Shown: piece after piece, positions 40,916 through 49,329 of the stretch
Layout: every line of letters starts with the position of its first letter
Numbering within the stretch: the first letter of the stretch is position 1
NCBI GenBank assembly: GCA_016720465.1
Contig: JADKKO010000002.1
Coordinates: 102,001 to 166,000 of the forward strand
Reading direction: 5' to 3'
Source: Holophagaceae bacterium
GTDB taxonomy: Bacteria > Acidobacteriota > Holophagae > Holophagales > Holophagaceae
Length of the DNA: 64,000 nt
Notes under the pieces: model-generated
The model's database searches: none
The model's input: the letters and a program-made list of their open reading frames with translations, nothing else
What the model was told of the DNA's origin: nothing
Made by a program: the position numbers and the translations under genes

Positions 40916-42283
40916 ATGATGCCTTCCACCCGCAGCTTCTGCCCTGCACTTGTGCTGGCCGCCACGATGTCCCTCTCCGCGGCCCAGGACGCCAAGATCC
41001 ATCCCTACACCGCCCAGCTCACCACCGAGTGGAAGGCCAAACTGGATGGCGCCGAGGCGGTCAGCCGCCCCGGGGGTGAACCGGAGAAGGCTCTGCCGGT
41101 GCTGGAAGCCCTGGAGGAATGGTTCAAGGAGAAGCGCCAGGTCCTGGAGCGCCACCCGGAGTACAAGGAATCCCTGAAACGCCAATTGATGCTCCGCATC
41201 AAGCTGGCGCGCATCACGGCGGTGAGCGGGCTGGTCTTCGCGGATGCGGCGGTGAAGCAGCAGAAGACGGCGCTGCTGGACGGCAAAGGCGGGGCTTATG
41301 CGCAGATGGAGAAGGCCGACAAGCTGGCCCAGTCCCTGGTGGCGGTCCTGGGGCCCGATCAGGCGCCGGTGAAGGATCTGCTGGCCTACATCGAACAGGT
41401 GCGCGGCAAGGTCAAGGAAAAGGCGGGCCAGGTGAAGGGCGGCGGCGGCGACATCGTGACCGCCGTGGCGCCCGGTGTGAAGCTGCATCCCTACACCAAA
41501 CAGACGTTTGAAACCTGGGCCTCCAACATCGCCCAGGACAGCGGCATCCTCGCGGGCTCCAAGGGAACCGAAGAAAAAATCAAGGAGCTGGAGGGCGGCC
41601 GCCGCTGGTTCGAATCCAGCCACGCGGAGCTGAAGAAACACCCGAACTTCGAGCAGGGCATGGTGAAGATGACGCCGCTCATGCTGGGCCTGGCCGAGTT
41701 GAAGGGCCGCCGCGCCGTGGAGTTCGCCGAGAAGGGCCTGAAGGAGATGAATCCCAACTACTTCAGCGAAAGCTCCGGCACCTACCAGCAGATCAAGGAG
41801 GCCGAAAAGCTCATCGCCGAATTCGGCGGCGGACCTGAGGCCGGGGCCGCCAAGTCCAAAGCGTCCATCGAGGCCGCCAAAGCGGAGGTGGCGAAGCTGT
41901 CGGAGCAGTACAGCAAGAAGGCCGCCGCCTCCTTCCGTCTGCCTTCCGAGGCCTATGGCGGCGGAGACAAGGCCCGGCTTAAAGGTCTTGTATTGGCGAA
42001 GTGGAAGGAACTCTATCCCTCGGACCAGGTGCTGGGCGTGCGCTTCCTCAAAGGCGACTGGGAGCGGCGCAAGGAATCCAACTACAACCAAGGCACGTGG
42101 TACCACTACGACAATTCGGTGCTGCTGGTCTATGTGGTCATCCGGAAGTCCGCGGAATTGGCCACGGTCTACCCCGCCTACATCAACAAGAACAACCAGA
42201 CCAATGCCATCACCATCGGCGCCGGGACCAAGGGGAATTCCTATTCCCATCAGGACATGCTTATGAAGAACGTCAGCTTCTGA
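40916..42283 (+). CDS. Secreted protein of unknown function with internal duplication
   Basis: 455 residues from ATG 40916 (AAGGA at 40904-40908). A signal peptide ends near LSAAQDA. Two related blocks follow: one begins KIHPYTAQLTTEWKAKL and contains LEEWFKEKRQVLERHPEY; the other begins KLHPYTKQTFETWASNI and contains GRRWFESSHAELKKHPNF. Both are helical and Lys/Glu-rich. The C-terminal 90 residues are different (YHYDNSVLLVYVVIRKS) and may form a beta-rich domain. No known family was recognised. Its 3' end overlaps that of the minus-strand kinase by 11 bases. Confidence 0.75.
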   Translation: MMPSTRSFCPALVLAATMSLSAAQDAKIHPYTAQLTTEWKAKLDGAEAVSRPGGEPEKALPVLEALEEWFKEKRQVLERHPEYKESLKRQLMLRIKLARITAVSGLVFADAAVKQQKTALLDGKGGAYAQMEKADKLAQSLVAVLGPDQAPVKDLLAYIEQVRGKVKEKAGQVKGGGGDIVTAVAPGVKLHPYTKQTFETWASNIAQDSGILAGSKGTEEKIKELEGGRRWFESSHAELKKHPNFEQGMVKMTPLMLGLAELKGRRAVEFAEKGLKEMNPNYFSESSGTYQQIKEAEKLIAEFGGGPEAGAAKSKASIEAAKAEVAKLSEQYSKKAAASFRLPSEAYGGGDKARLKGLVLAKWKELYPSDQVLGVRFLKGDWERRKESNYNQGTWYHYDNSVLLVYVVIRKSAELATVYPAYINKNNQTNAITIGAGTKGNSYSHQDMLMKNVSF

Positions 42284-43997
42284 CGCGGCCCATCGGCAGG
42301 CGGAACAGGAAGCAGGCGCCGGGCTCGGCCACCTCGTGGGCCAGGTCTCCTCCCAGGCTCCGGGCGAGCCGCTGGCAGAGCGCGAGCCCAAGGCCTACGC
42401 CGGGGGCGCTGCGGGCGGCCTTCTGCGCGGATTTCCGGAAGGCCTGGAAAAGGTGGCGGCGGTCCTGGCCCGCGATGCCCGGTCCGTGGTCCCGGACCCG
42501 GATGTGGAGTTCCCGGTCTTCCTGGGACACCTCCAGATGGATGCGCCGATCAACCGCCTTCGAAGCGTATTTGCAGGCATTGTCCACCAGGTTGAACAGG
42601 ACCTGCTCGACCAGGAGCGGATCCGTGTGGACCAGCGATGGGTCCAGGTCCTGGGGCAGATCCAGGATCAATTCCATTCCGGCCTGCTGGGCGCGCTCCC
42701 GCAGCCGAGGCAGGGGGCGCTCCAGGAGTTCCGCCAGCGGGACGGTTTCCAGGCTCGCGCCCCGGCGGGATTCCAGCCGGGCGAAAGCCAGGACATTCTT
42801 CACCAGGTGGTCCAGGCGGTCCGTTTCCGCGAGCAAGGTTTTCATCAACGAAGGTTTTTCTTCCTCAGGGACCATGTCGTGGGCCAGCAGCTCGGTGTAG
42901 AGCCTGAAGGTGGTGAGCGGCGATCTCAGCTCGTGGGTCACCGCGGAGGCGAAGGCGCCCCGGCTCTCGCTCAGGCGCACCGCACGGCGCAGCACCAGGG
43001 CGCCTGCCAACCCTCCGACCAGCAGGCAGCCCCACCCGAAGATGAGCGCCGCGCGGGCGGGCCGGCGATCGGCCTCAGGCATCTTGAGCGTCCCCGGAAT
43101 GACCCTCACCGGCAGCGAACTCAAGGTGCGGCCATTTTCGGAAGGATCTCCGGGATGGGTGGGGGCGAGGTCCACCGAAGGGAGCAGGTCCCTGGCGGTG
43201 CTCATGAGGAGCTCCTTCACCGCAGGCCAGTCCAGCCAGCAGCATTGCAGGAGCTCTCGGTCGCCGACCCACACCTGCCGGGCGAGGAACAGCGACCGAC
43301 CCTGCCAGAAAGGCGTCCAGGCGCCTTCATACACCATGTAGGGGGACAGGAGATGGACGCGGGAGCCAGGCCGCTGGTTTTCCGGCGAGGAAGATTTCGC
43401 GGCCGCGGATCTTGGACCTTCCCGTCCCGGTTGGGCCTGCATGATCCTGATCTGCTCGCGCGGGAGCAGGACGAGGCCTTGTCGGGTCATGGCTCTGAGG
43501 ACCGTGTCGCGGCTCAGCCGGTGCCGGACTTCATCGAGCCTGGCTTCGCCGACGGCCATCCGGCTGGGGTCGGAGCTGAGGCGTTCGGCCAATTTCCTCA
43601 AGGCCGGTTCCGGCACCACCGGGGAAGTGAAATGGTTGTCCTGGTCGATCTGGAAGCGCAGCAGCACCAGGGGATCATCCATGAGCAGCATGGGGGAGGG
43701 GATGAGGAGGTCCCCCGACCCTAGCTGGACGAGCTTCCGGCTGTAGGCGCTCTCCGCCGGGTGGAAGGCGGTGTAATGAAAGTAGGGCCTGGAGCTTTCT
43801 GGGTTCAGGAAGAGCGCGAAGGTCGAATCCATGAACCAGAGGGAAAGCCGCACCCTCTCCTCGAGCGCGGCCTTCCGTTGGGTTTCGGCCTCGGCTTTTT
43901 CCGTCTTCAAGGCGACGTGCGTGATCCAGCCCATGGCTCCCAGGCCGAGGGCGAGGCAGAGGCCGAACAGGGCCCAGGGCCGCAGCAGGCGTTTCAA
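42273..43997 (-). CDS. Membrane-bound sensor histidine kinase
   Basis: 574 residues. A transmembrane segment at about 9-30 and another at about 315-335 flank a periplasmic sensor region of no recognised fold. The H-box SAVTHELRSPLTTFRLYTEL carries the phospho-acceptor H355. The ATPase part has NLVDNACKYA (N box), RVRDHGPGI (G1) and GVGLGLAL (G2). No HAMP domain is evident. It overlaps the upstream response regulator by 4 bases and is its probable partner. The stimulus is unknown. Confidence 0.92.
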   Translation of the reverse strand: MKRLLRPWALFGLCLALGLGAMGWITHVALKTEKAEAETQRKAALEERVRLSLWFMDSTFALFLNPESSRPYFHYTAFHPAESAYSRKLVQLGSGDLLIPSPMLLMDDPLVLLRFQIDQDNHFTSPVVPEPALRKLAERLSSDPSRMAVGEARLDEVRHRLSRDTVLRAMTRQGLVLLPREQIRIMQAQPGREGPRSAAAKSSSPENQRPGSRVHLLSPYMVYEGAWTPFWQGRSLFLARQVWVGDRELLQCCWLDWPAVKELLMSTARDLLPSVDLAPTHPGDPSENGRTLSSLPVRVIPGTLKMPEADRRPARAALIFGWGCLLVGGLAGALVLRRAVRLSESRGAFASAVTHELRSPLTTFRLYTELLAHDMVPEEEKPSLMKTLLAETDRLDHLVKNVLAFARLESRRGASLETVPLAELLERPLPRLRERAQQAGMELILDLPQDLDPSLVHTDPLLVEQVLFNLVDNACKYASKAVDRRIHLEVSQEDRELHIRVRDHGPGIAGQDRRHLFQAFRKSAQKAARSAPGVGLGLALCQRLARSLGGDLAHEVAEPGACFLFRLPMGRVRS

Positions 43998-44695
43998 CTG
44001 GGAGGCTCTGCGAATTGGTAGCCGCGGCCGCGGAGCGTGAGGATGATGCGCGGATCGGCGCCGTCATCCCGGAGCTTTTCCCGGAGGCGCACGATGTGCA
44101 TGTCCACGGTGCGGGTCTCCACCGCATCGGGATTGAGATGCCACACCCGCGCCAGGATCTCGTCGCGGCTGATGGCGCGGCCCGCGTTGCGCGAGAGGTA
44201 GGCGAGCAGTTCGGATTCCCGCTCGGAGATGGGCGTCACGCGCCCATCCTCGAAGCGCAGCTCGCGCTTGCCCAGATCCAGGATGCCGCCCGGAAAGGCG
44301 ACTTCCAGGGACTCCGAGGGCCTTGACGGGGAGCGCCTCAGCACCGCCTCGATGCGCGCCAGCAGTTCCAGGGCGCCGAAGGGCTTCACCACGTAATCGT
44401 CGGCGCCGAGCTTGAGTCCCTTGACCCGGTCCTCCTGCTCGCCCCGGGCGGTGAGGATGATCACCGGAACGGTTTTCGAGTGCTCCCGGACCGCCCGCAG
44501 GATCTCCAATCCATCTCCGCCGGGCAGATTGAGATCCAAGAGCAACAGATCGTAATCCTCCCCGCGGGCCAATTCCAAACCGGCGACATCATCCGCGGCC
44601 TCGATCGTTTCGTAGCCGTTGAAACGCAGGCTGGACAGCACTCCCCGGCGGATGGCGGGGTCGTCTTCGATGACCAGGATGCGTTGCTTCGGCAT
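43994..44695 (-). CDS. OmpR/PhoB-type response regulator
   Basis: 233 residues. The receiver domain has the acidic pair EDD near residue 10, phospho-acceptor D54 in LLLLDLNLPG, and the conserved lysine in YVVKPFGALELL. The C-terminal winged helix ends with MHIVRLREKLRDDGADPRIILTLRGRGYQF (given by its parts MHIVRLREKL and LRGRGYQF). It binds DNA after phosphorylation by the adjacent kinase. It is divergent from the VIT/VWA gene, so that operon is a candidate target. Confidence 0.94.
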   Translation of the reverse strand: MPKQRILVIEDDPAIRRGVLSSLRFNGYETIEAADDVAGLELARGEDYDLLLLDLNLPGGDGLEILRAVREHSKTVPVIILTARGEQEDRVKGLKLGADDYVVKPFGALELLARIEAVLRRSPSRPSESLEVAFPGGILDLGKRELRFEDGRVTPISERESELLAYLSRNAGRAISRDEILARVWHLNPDAVETRTVDMHIVRLREKLRDDGADPRIILTLRGRGYQFAEPPS

Positions 44696-44882
44696 GGCGT
44701 TATCTCGCGCGGAAGGTCGGTTCAGATTCCCATGATCGCAGATGCAAGGCCTCGAAAAGCGCTTGTGACAGTCCTTTTACGATGCGCCATCCAAAAGGAA
44801 CCAATACTTCAGTCATCGCTCCACGGGACGAGTCCAGAAACCCTCGCCCGACTCCCACCCACTTCTTTTTTGGAGGCTTCCC

Positions 44883-47315
44883 ATGAGGTCCAGCACTCGC
44901 TTTGCCCTGATTCCCGCCTTGGTCGCGTCCGCCGCGTTGCCGGCCTTCGCCCAAGGCGCCGAGGCCGCCTCGGACTCCGGTGATAAAACCCTTTCCCCCT
45001 ACTTCTTCGTGAACAGCGAAGATCCATCCACCGAGCAGCTCCCGCTCAAATCCACCTCGGTGAAGGTGGAGGTGGCGGGAGTCATCGCCGACGTGAGGGT
45101 CACCCAGGTCTACAAGAACCAAGGCCAGAAACCCATCGAAGCGGTCTACGTGTTTCCAGGCTCCACCCGCGCGGCGGTGCACGGCATGAAGATGACCATC
45201 GGCACCCGGGTGATCCAGGCGAACATCCGCGAGAAAGCAGCGGCCCGGCAGGAATACGAGCAGGCCAGGCAGAGCGGGCGCACGGCTTCCCTGCTGGAAC
45301 AGCAGCGCCCCAACGTCTTCCAGATGAACGTGGCCAACATCCTGCCCGGCGACGAGATCATCGTGGAGCTTTCCTACACGGAATTGCTGATTCCCGTGGA
45401 GGGCACCTATGAATTCGTGTATCCCACGGTGGTGGGGCCGCGCTACGCGGGCGCCCCCGGCACTAGTTCTTCCACCGGAGAAAAATGGGTGGCCAATCCC
45501 TACACCAAGGCGGGCGAGGCACCGCTTTCCACCTTCGACATGGAAGTGCGGCTTGCTGCGGGGATGCCCATCCAGAAAATGGTTTGCGGATCGCACAAGA
45601 CGGCCATCGCCTACGATGGGCCTTCCAACGCGGACATCAAATTGGATGCCAGCGAGAGCCAGGGCGGCAACCGCGATTTCATCCTGAAATACCAGTTGGC
45701 CGGGGGCCAGGTCCAGTCGGGACTGCTGCTGCACAAGGGCAAGGAGGAGAACTATTTCCTGCTGATGGTGCAGCCCCCCAAGCGGGTGGCGGCCGTGGAC
45801 ATGCCCGCCCGTGAATACGTGTTCATCCTGGATGTCTCCGGCAGCCAGGCGGGTTTTCCCTTGGGGATCTCGAAAACCTTGATGGCCGAGATGATCAGCA
45901 AGCTGCGTCCACAAGACCTGTTCAACGTCATGGTGTTCGAAGGGACCTCGGCGTTCTGGTCTCCGAAGGGCTCCAGGGCTGGGACTCCGGAGAACCTGCA
46001 ACAGGCTCTGGCGTTCGTGAACAGCCAGAACGGCGGCGGCGGCACCGAGCTGGCCAGCGCCCTTCGCAAGGCATTGGCGCTCCCCAGGGTGTCAGGCATT
46101 TCCCGCAGCTTCGTGGTTTCCACGGACGGCTATATTTCCGCGGACAAACAGATCTTCGATCTGATCCGCGACAACCTGGGCGATGCGAACCTCTTCGCTT
46201 TTGGCATCGGGTCTTCCGTGAATCGCTTCCTCATCGAGGGAATGGCGCACGCAGGACAGGGCGAAGCCTTCGTGGTCACGAGCCAGGCCCAGGCGCCGCG
46301 CGAGGCCGAGCGCTTCCGGGCCTATGTGTCGAGCCCCGCCCTCACCAATCTGAAACTCGTCACCAGTGGATTCCAGACCTATGACATCGAACCGCCGCAC
46401 TTGCCGGACGTCCTGGCGGACCGTCCCGTGGTCTGTTTCGGGAAGTGGCGGGGCGAACCCTCGGGAAGCCTCACGCTTTCCGGTGTGGGCGGCCATGGTC
46501 CGTGGAAGCAGCAATTCAATGTGGCGGAAGCCACCGCGGGGACGGGCAACGCGGCCCTCCGGCAACTATGGGCACGGCAGCGCATCCAGTTGCTTTCGGA
46601 CTACAACCACTTCGGAGAAACCGAGGAGCGCAAGCGCGAGATCACAAGCCTCGGCCTGACCTACAACCTGCTCACGGCCCATACCTCCTTCGTCGCGGTG
46701 GATTCGGAGGTCCGCACCAAGGAGGGCGCGCCCACCTCCGTCACCCAGCCACTGCCCATGCCCCAGGGCGTGCCGAACAGCGCGGTGGGAAGCCTTGCCG
46801 CTATGCCGGTTTCCCGCAGTTCCGCGAGCATGGCTGCGCTCTCGCCAGGCGTGGTCAAGGGAGCGTCGGCGACCGTCACTGTGACAGCTGCCGCGGCCCA
46901 TTACGAAGTCTCCGCGATCTGCTGCGCGGCGATGGATTTTGCTGAAGAGGAAATCATCCAGCCGCCCGCGCCCCGCAAAAGCGAGAAGCGAGCGCAGCGG
47001 GCCACCGAACCGCCTTCTTTCCAGATCGGCAAGCTCAGCGCGGACCGCGAGGGCGTGCCCCTGCTCCGCACGGCGGCCCTGGTGGAACAGAAGATGATGG
47101 AACTGGCCAAGGCGGGACTGCTCAAGGACCTGCCAGCCACCTTCAACCTTCAGCTTCGCGTGGATGCGTCAGGCGCAGTCACCTCGGTCAATTTCGACCG
47201 CGCCTGCGGCCGGGCGGGGCAACGGCTGGAAGCGCGGCTCCTCGCCTGGCGCTTTGAAACCTGGACCGTGTCCGGCGCGACCGTATTGAACGTTCCCGTC
47301 CATGTGAACCGATGA
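44883..47315 (+). CDS. Secreted VIT and VWA domain protein
   Basis: 810 residues. A signal peptide ends near AFAQ (residue 24). A VIT domain covers about 45-165 (VRVTQVYKNQG, YVFPGSTRAAVHG, NVFQMNVANILPGDEI). A VWA domain follows with the metal-binding DVSGS (D317, S319, S321). The C-terminal 90 residues (LPATFNLQLRVDASGAVTSV) resemble the TonB/AgmX C-terminal fold. No LPxTG or membrane anchor is seen. The family is best known from inter-alpha-trypsin inhibitor-like proteins and bacterial sortase-linked proteins. It overlaps the next gene by ATGA. Confidence 0.85.
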   Translation: MRSSTRFALIPALVASAALPAFAQGAEAASDSGDKTLSPYFFVNSEDPSTEQLPLKSTSVKVEVAGVIADVRVTQVYKNQGQKPIEAVYVFPGSTRAAVHGMKMTIGTRVIQANIREKAAARQEYEQARQSGRTASLLEQQRPNVFQMNVANILPGDEIIVELSYTELLIPVEGTYEFVYPTVVGPRYAGAPGTSSSTGEKWVANPYTKAGEAPLSTFDMEVRLAAGMPIQKMVCGSHKTAIAYDGPSNADIKLDASESQGGNRDFILKYQLAGGQVQSGLLLHKGKEENYFLLMVQPPKRVAAVDMPAREYVFILDVSGSQAGFPLGISKTLMAEMISKLRPQDLFNVMVFEGTSAFWSPKGSRAGTPENLQQALAFVNSQNGGGGTELASALRKALALPRVSGISRSFVVSTDGYISADKQIFDLIRDNLGDANLFAFGIGSSVNRFLIEGMAHAGQGEAFVVTSQAQAPREAERFRAYVSSPALTNLKLVTSGFQTYDIEPPHLPDVLADRPVVCFGKWRGEPSGSLTLSGVGGHGPWKQQFNVAEATAGTGNAALRQLWARQRIQLLSDYNHFGETEERKREITSLGLTYNLLTAHTSFVAVDSEVRTKEGAPTSVTQPLPMPQGVPNSAVGSLAAMPVSRSSASMAALSPGVVKGASATVTVTAAAAHYEVSAICCAAMDFAEEEIIQPPAPRKSEKRAQRATEPPSFQIGKLSADREGVPLLRTAALVEQKMMELAKAGLLKDLPATFNLQLRVDASGAVTSVNFDRACGRAGQRLEARLLAWRFETWTVSGATVLNVPVHVNR

Positions 47316-48385
47316 ACTGCCTCATCTGCGCCCTCCTCCTTGGGACCGCAGCGCTGATCCCGGCCCGCGCGCAAGGGGCGCGGGCCGGGGAGCGGGAGAG
47401 CATCACCTTCATCCTTGGCGAAGACGAGGACCCGGCCCAGCCGATGTTCCCGGTGGCGGAACGATACTTCAGGGAAGACCCGGTGGAACGCACGGACCAG
47501 GTCATTTCAAACCTGCGTTCCTTGAGCGAAGTGCGGGATTTCCTCGCGGGACACCCTTCGCGGAATGGCCGGCCCTGGGGCCTGGTGAACCTGGTGGCCC
47601 ATGCGAACGACAACGGGCTGCTCGATGTGGACTTGAGGCCTGGAGGTCCGAAAACCACCTTGGAAACTTTATCTGCGAGCATCCAGAACCGCACGTTCAA
47701 GAGCTTGCCCGATGCGTGCCTCGATGGGCGGAGCGAATTACGCATCCAAGGGTGTTCCGTGGGCAAGGATGTCCCGTTGATGAAGGCCCTTTCATCGGCC
47801 TTCGGCGGCGATGATCCGCAGCGTCCCCTGGTGCGGGCGACACCATGGTTCACCTGTTTCCAGTTCAACCCAGCCCACCAGCGCGCCGTGCGTGTCCTGT
47901 GCGAATCCTGGAAGCAGCTCTACAGGCCCGGAGAAAGACCAACCAACCGGGTTCTCGCCATGCGCTTTCATTCGAGCCTCCCCAAGGCGGATTTCGATAT
48001 CGCCGAAGCCCTGAGCCACCCCTTTCCTGTGACGCCGGAAGCCGCCTTCAGCTATGAATCATCCGCGCGCTTCCAGTGGACCTCGATCTATCCTGGTGGC
48101 GACGTCCCTTCGGTGGTGGGTGCGCTGCGAACGCGAACCTGGCTGCTGTCCCAGGAGTCCCTCCAGCGCCGTTTGAGTGCCTTGGGCTGGCGTTTCCACC
48201 AATTGATTTGGGAAACCACACCTACAATCCATCAGGTGGGCGGCACCGAATACCGGGCCCTCCAGACCATCGGCCGGGCTCGTGTCATCCACCTGCTCAA
48301 ACCCATCGTCGCCCCGAAAAACAGCGGCGCCCCTCCCCCGGAATTGGCGTGGGAGGATCCGAGGTACTACGTCACCGCGAGATGA
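47312..48385 (+). CDS. Secreted protein with caspase-like His/Cys arrangement
   Basis: 357 residues. A signal peptide ends near PARAQG. LVNLVAHANDNGLLDV places H97, and ELRIQGCSVGKDVPLMKAL places C148. Each follows a hydrophobic strand and the spacing is about 50 residues, as in clan CD peptidases and DUF4347-like domains, although the usual Gly after His is Ala here. This is a pattern-based suggestion; no family was firmly recognised. It overlaps the VIT/VWA gene by 4 bases, so the two are co-translated and probably act together outside the cytoplasm. Confidence 0.6.
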   Translation: MNCLICALLLGTAALIPARAQGARAGERESITFILGEDEDPAQPMFPVAERYFREDPVERTDQVISNLRSLSEVRDFLAGHPSRNGRPWGLVNLVAHANDNGLLDVDLRPGGPKTTLETLSASIQNRTFKSLPDACLDGRSELRIQGCSVGKDVPLMKALSSAFGGDDPQRPLVRATPWFTCFQFNPAHQRAVRVLCESWKQLYRPGERPTNRVLAMRFHSSLPKADFDIAEALSHPFPVTPEAAFSYESSARFQWTSIYPGGDVPSVVGALRTRTWLLSQESLQRRLSALGWRFHQLIWETTPTIHQVGGTEYRALQTIGRARVIHLLKPIVAPKNSGAPPPELAWEDPRYYVTAR

Positions 48386-48410
48386 GCCGCGGGAATCCGG
48401 CGGAGTTCGC

Positions 48411-48541
48411 GTCGGCCTACGGCCGACATAGAGGCTCCAGCTCTGTGAACGTAGTGAGCAGGAGGGCGCACTGCGACCGATAGCTGGAGGGCCCGTAACA
48501 CCTTGGCCAGGACAGCGCTGGCCAAGGCGTAACGGGTCCTA
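48411..48541 (-). repeat. Isolated copy of the three-hairpin repeat, 3' of fabG
   Basis: Read on the minus strand it starts on the fabG TAG. First comes an imperfect 22-position hairpin (48539-48518 with 48510-48489) whose core is CCTTGGCCAG, loop CGCTGTC, CTGGCCAAGG. Next is a stem CTCCAGCT/AGCTGGAG (48489-48482 with 48442-48435). Last is GTCGGCC/GGCCGAC (48427-48421 with 48417-48411) with a 3-base loop. Order and sequence match the array at 54827-55622. It lies between convergent genes. Confidence 0.8.
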
Positions 48542-49297
48542 AGGGCATAGCCCCCCATCCACGTTCACCACCTGGCCGCTCATGTAGCTGGCCCAGTCGC
48601 TGCTTAAGAAGGCCACCACGTGGGCCACTTCTTCCGGCTCCCCGACGCGTTTTAGGATGGTGGCGCCCAATAGTTCACGTATTTGTTCGGGGGTGAGATC
48701 GGAGGTCAATTCCGTATGGATGAAGCCGGGGTTCACGCAGTTCACCAGGACGCCGAAGGCGGCCATCTCCCGGGCCAGGCTCTTGGAAAGCGCGATGATG
48801 GCGCCTTTGGACGCCGCGTAGTTGGTCTGGCCCGCCATGCCGACGACGCCGGTGGGGCTCACGATGTTGACAATGCGGCCCCATTTCTGGCTCATCATGC
48901 CGCGCACGAAAGCCTTGGTGGCTAGAACCGTGCCTTTCAGGTTCACGTTCATAACCTGTTCCCACTTCTCGTCGGCCATCAGGATGAAGGGGCCGTCGTT
49001 GCGCGTCCCGGCATTGTTCACCAGGATGTCCACGGATCCCAGTTCCTGCTTCACGCGGTCCGCGCACTGGCTCATGGCCACCTTGTTGCTGACATCCGCC
49101 AGCACCGCGATGGATTTCCTGCCCATGGCGCGGATGTCCGCGGCCACTTGCTCCGCCAGGTCCGCGTTCTTCAAGCCGTGCACCGCCACATCGGCGCCCC
49201 AGATGGCCAACTCCAGGGCGATGGCCCTGCCAATGCCCCGGGACGAACCCGTGACGAAAGCCACACGGCCTTGAAGGGGTGGGTTGGCGAAGGGCAT
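48539..49297 (-). CDS. fabG: 3-oxoacyl-ACP reductase-like short-chain dehydrogenase
   Basis: 252 residues. The cofactor motif TGSSRGIGRAIA, the NNAG strand (DILVNNAGTRNDGPF), and the catalytic Ser (NIVSPTG), Tyr and Lys (TNYAASKGA) are intact; VVNVDGG is near the C-terminus. GGAG precedes the ATG. It is likely NADPH-dependent. FabG is the best guess, but other SDR substrates are possible because no fatty-acid genes are adjacent. It follows the pseudouridine synthase gene by 32 bases and ends on the repeat element. Confidence 0.85.
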   Translation of the reverse strand: MPFANPPLQGRVAFVTGSSRGIGRAIALELAIWGADVAVHGLKNADLAEQVAADIRAMGRKSIAVLADVSNKVAMSQCADRVKQELGSVDILVNNAGTRNDGPFILMADEKWEQVMNVNLKGTVLATKAFVRGMMSQKWGRIVNIVSPTGVVGMAGQTNYAASKGAIIALSKSLAREMAAFGVLVNCVNPGFIHTELTSDLTPEQIRELLGATILKRVGEPEEVAHVVAFLSSDWASYMSGQVVNVDGGLCP

Positions 49298-49329
49298 TTC
49301 GGCTCCGGGGGAATGAAAAGACTGGGCGG

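Noticed and set aside
47312..48385. Sortase partner of the VIT/VWA protein
   Set aside because: No TLxTC motif and no following catalytic arginine pattern; the VIT/VWA protein also lacks a sorting signal.
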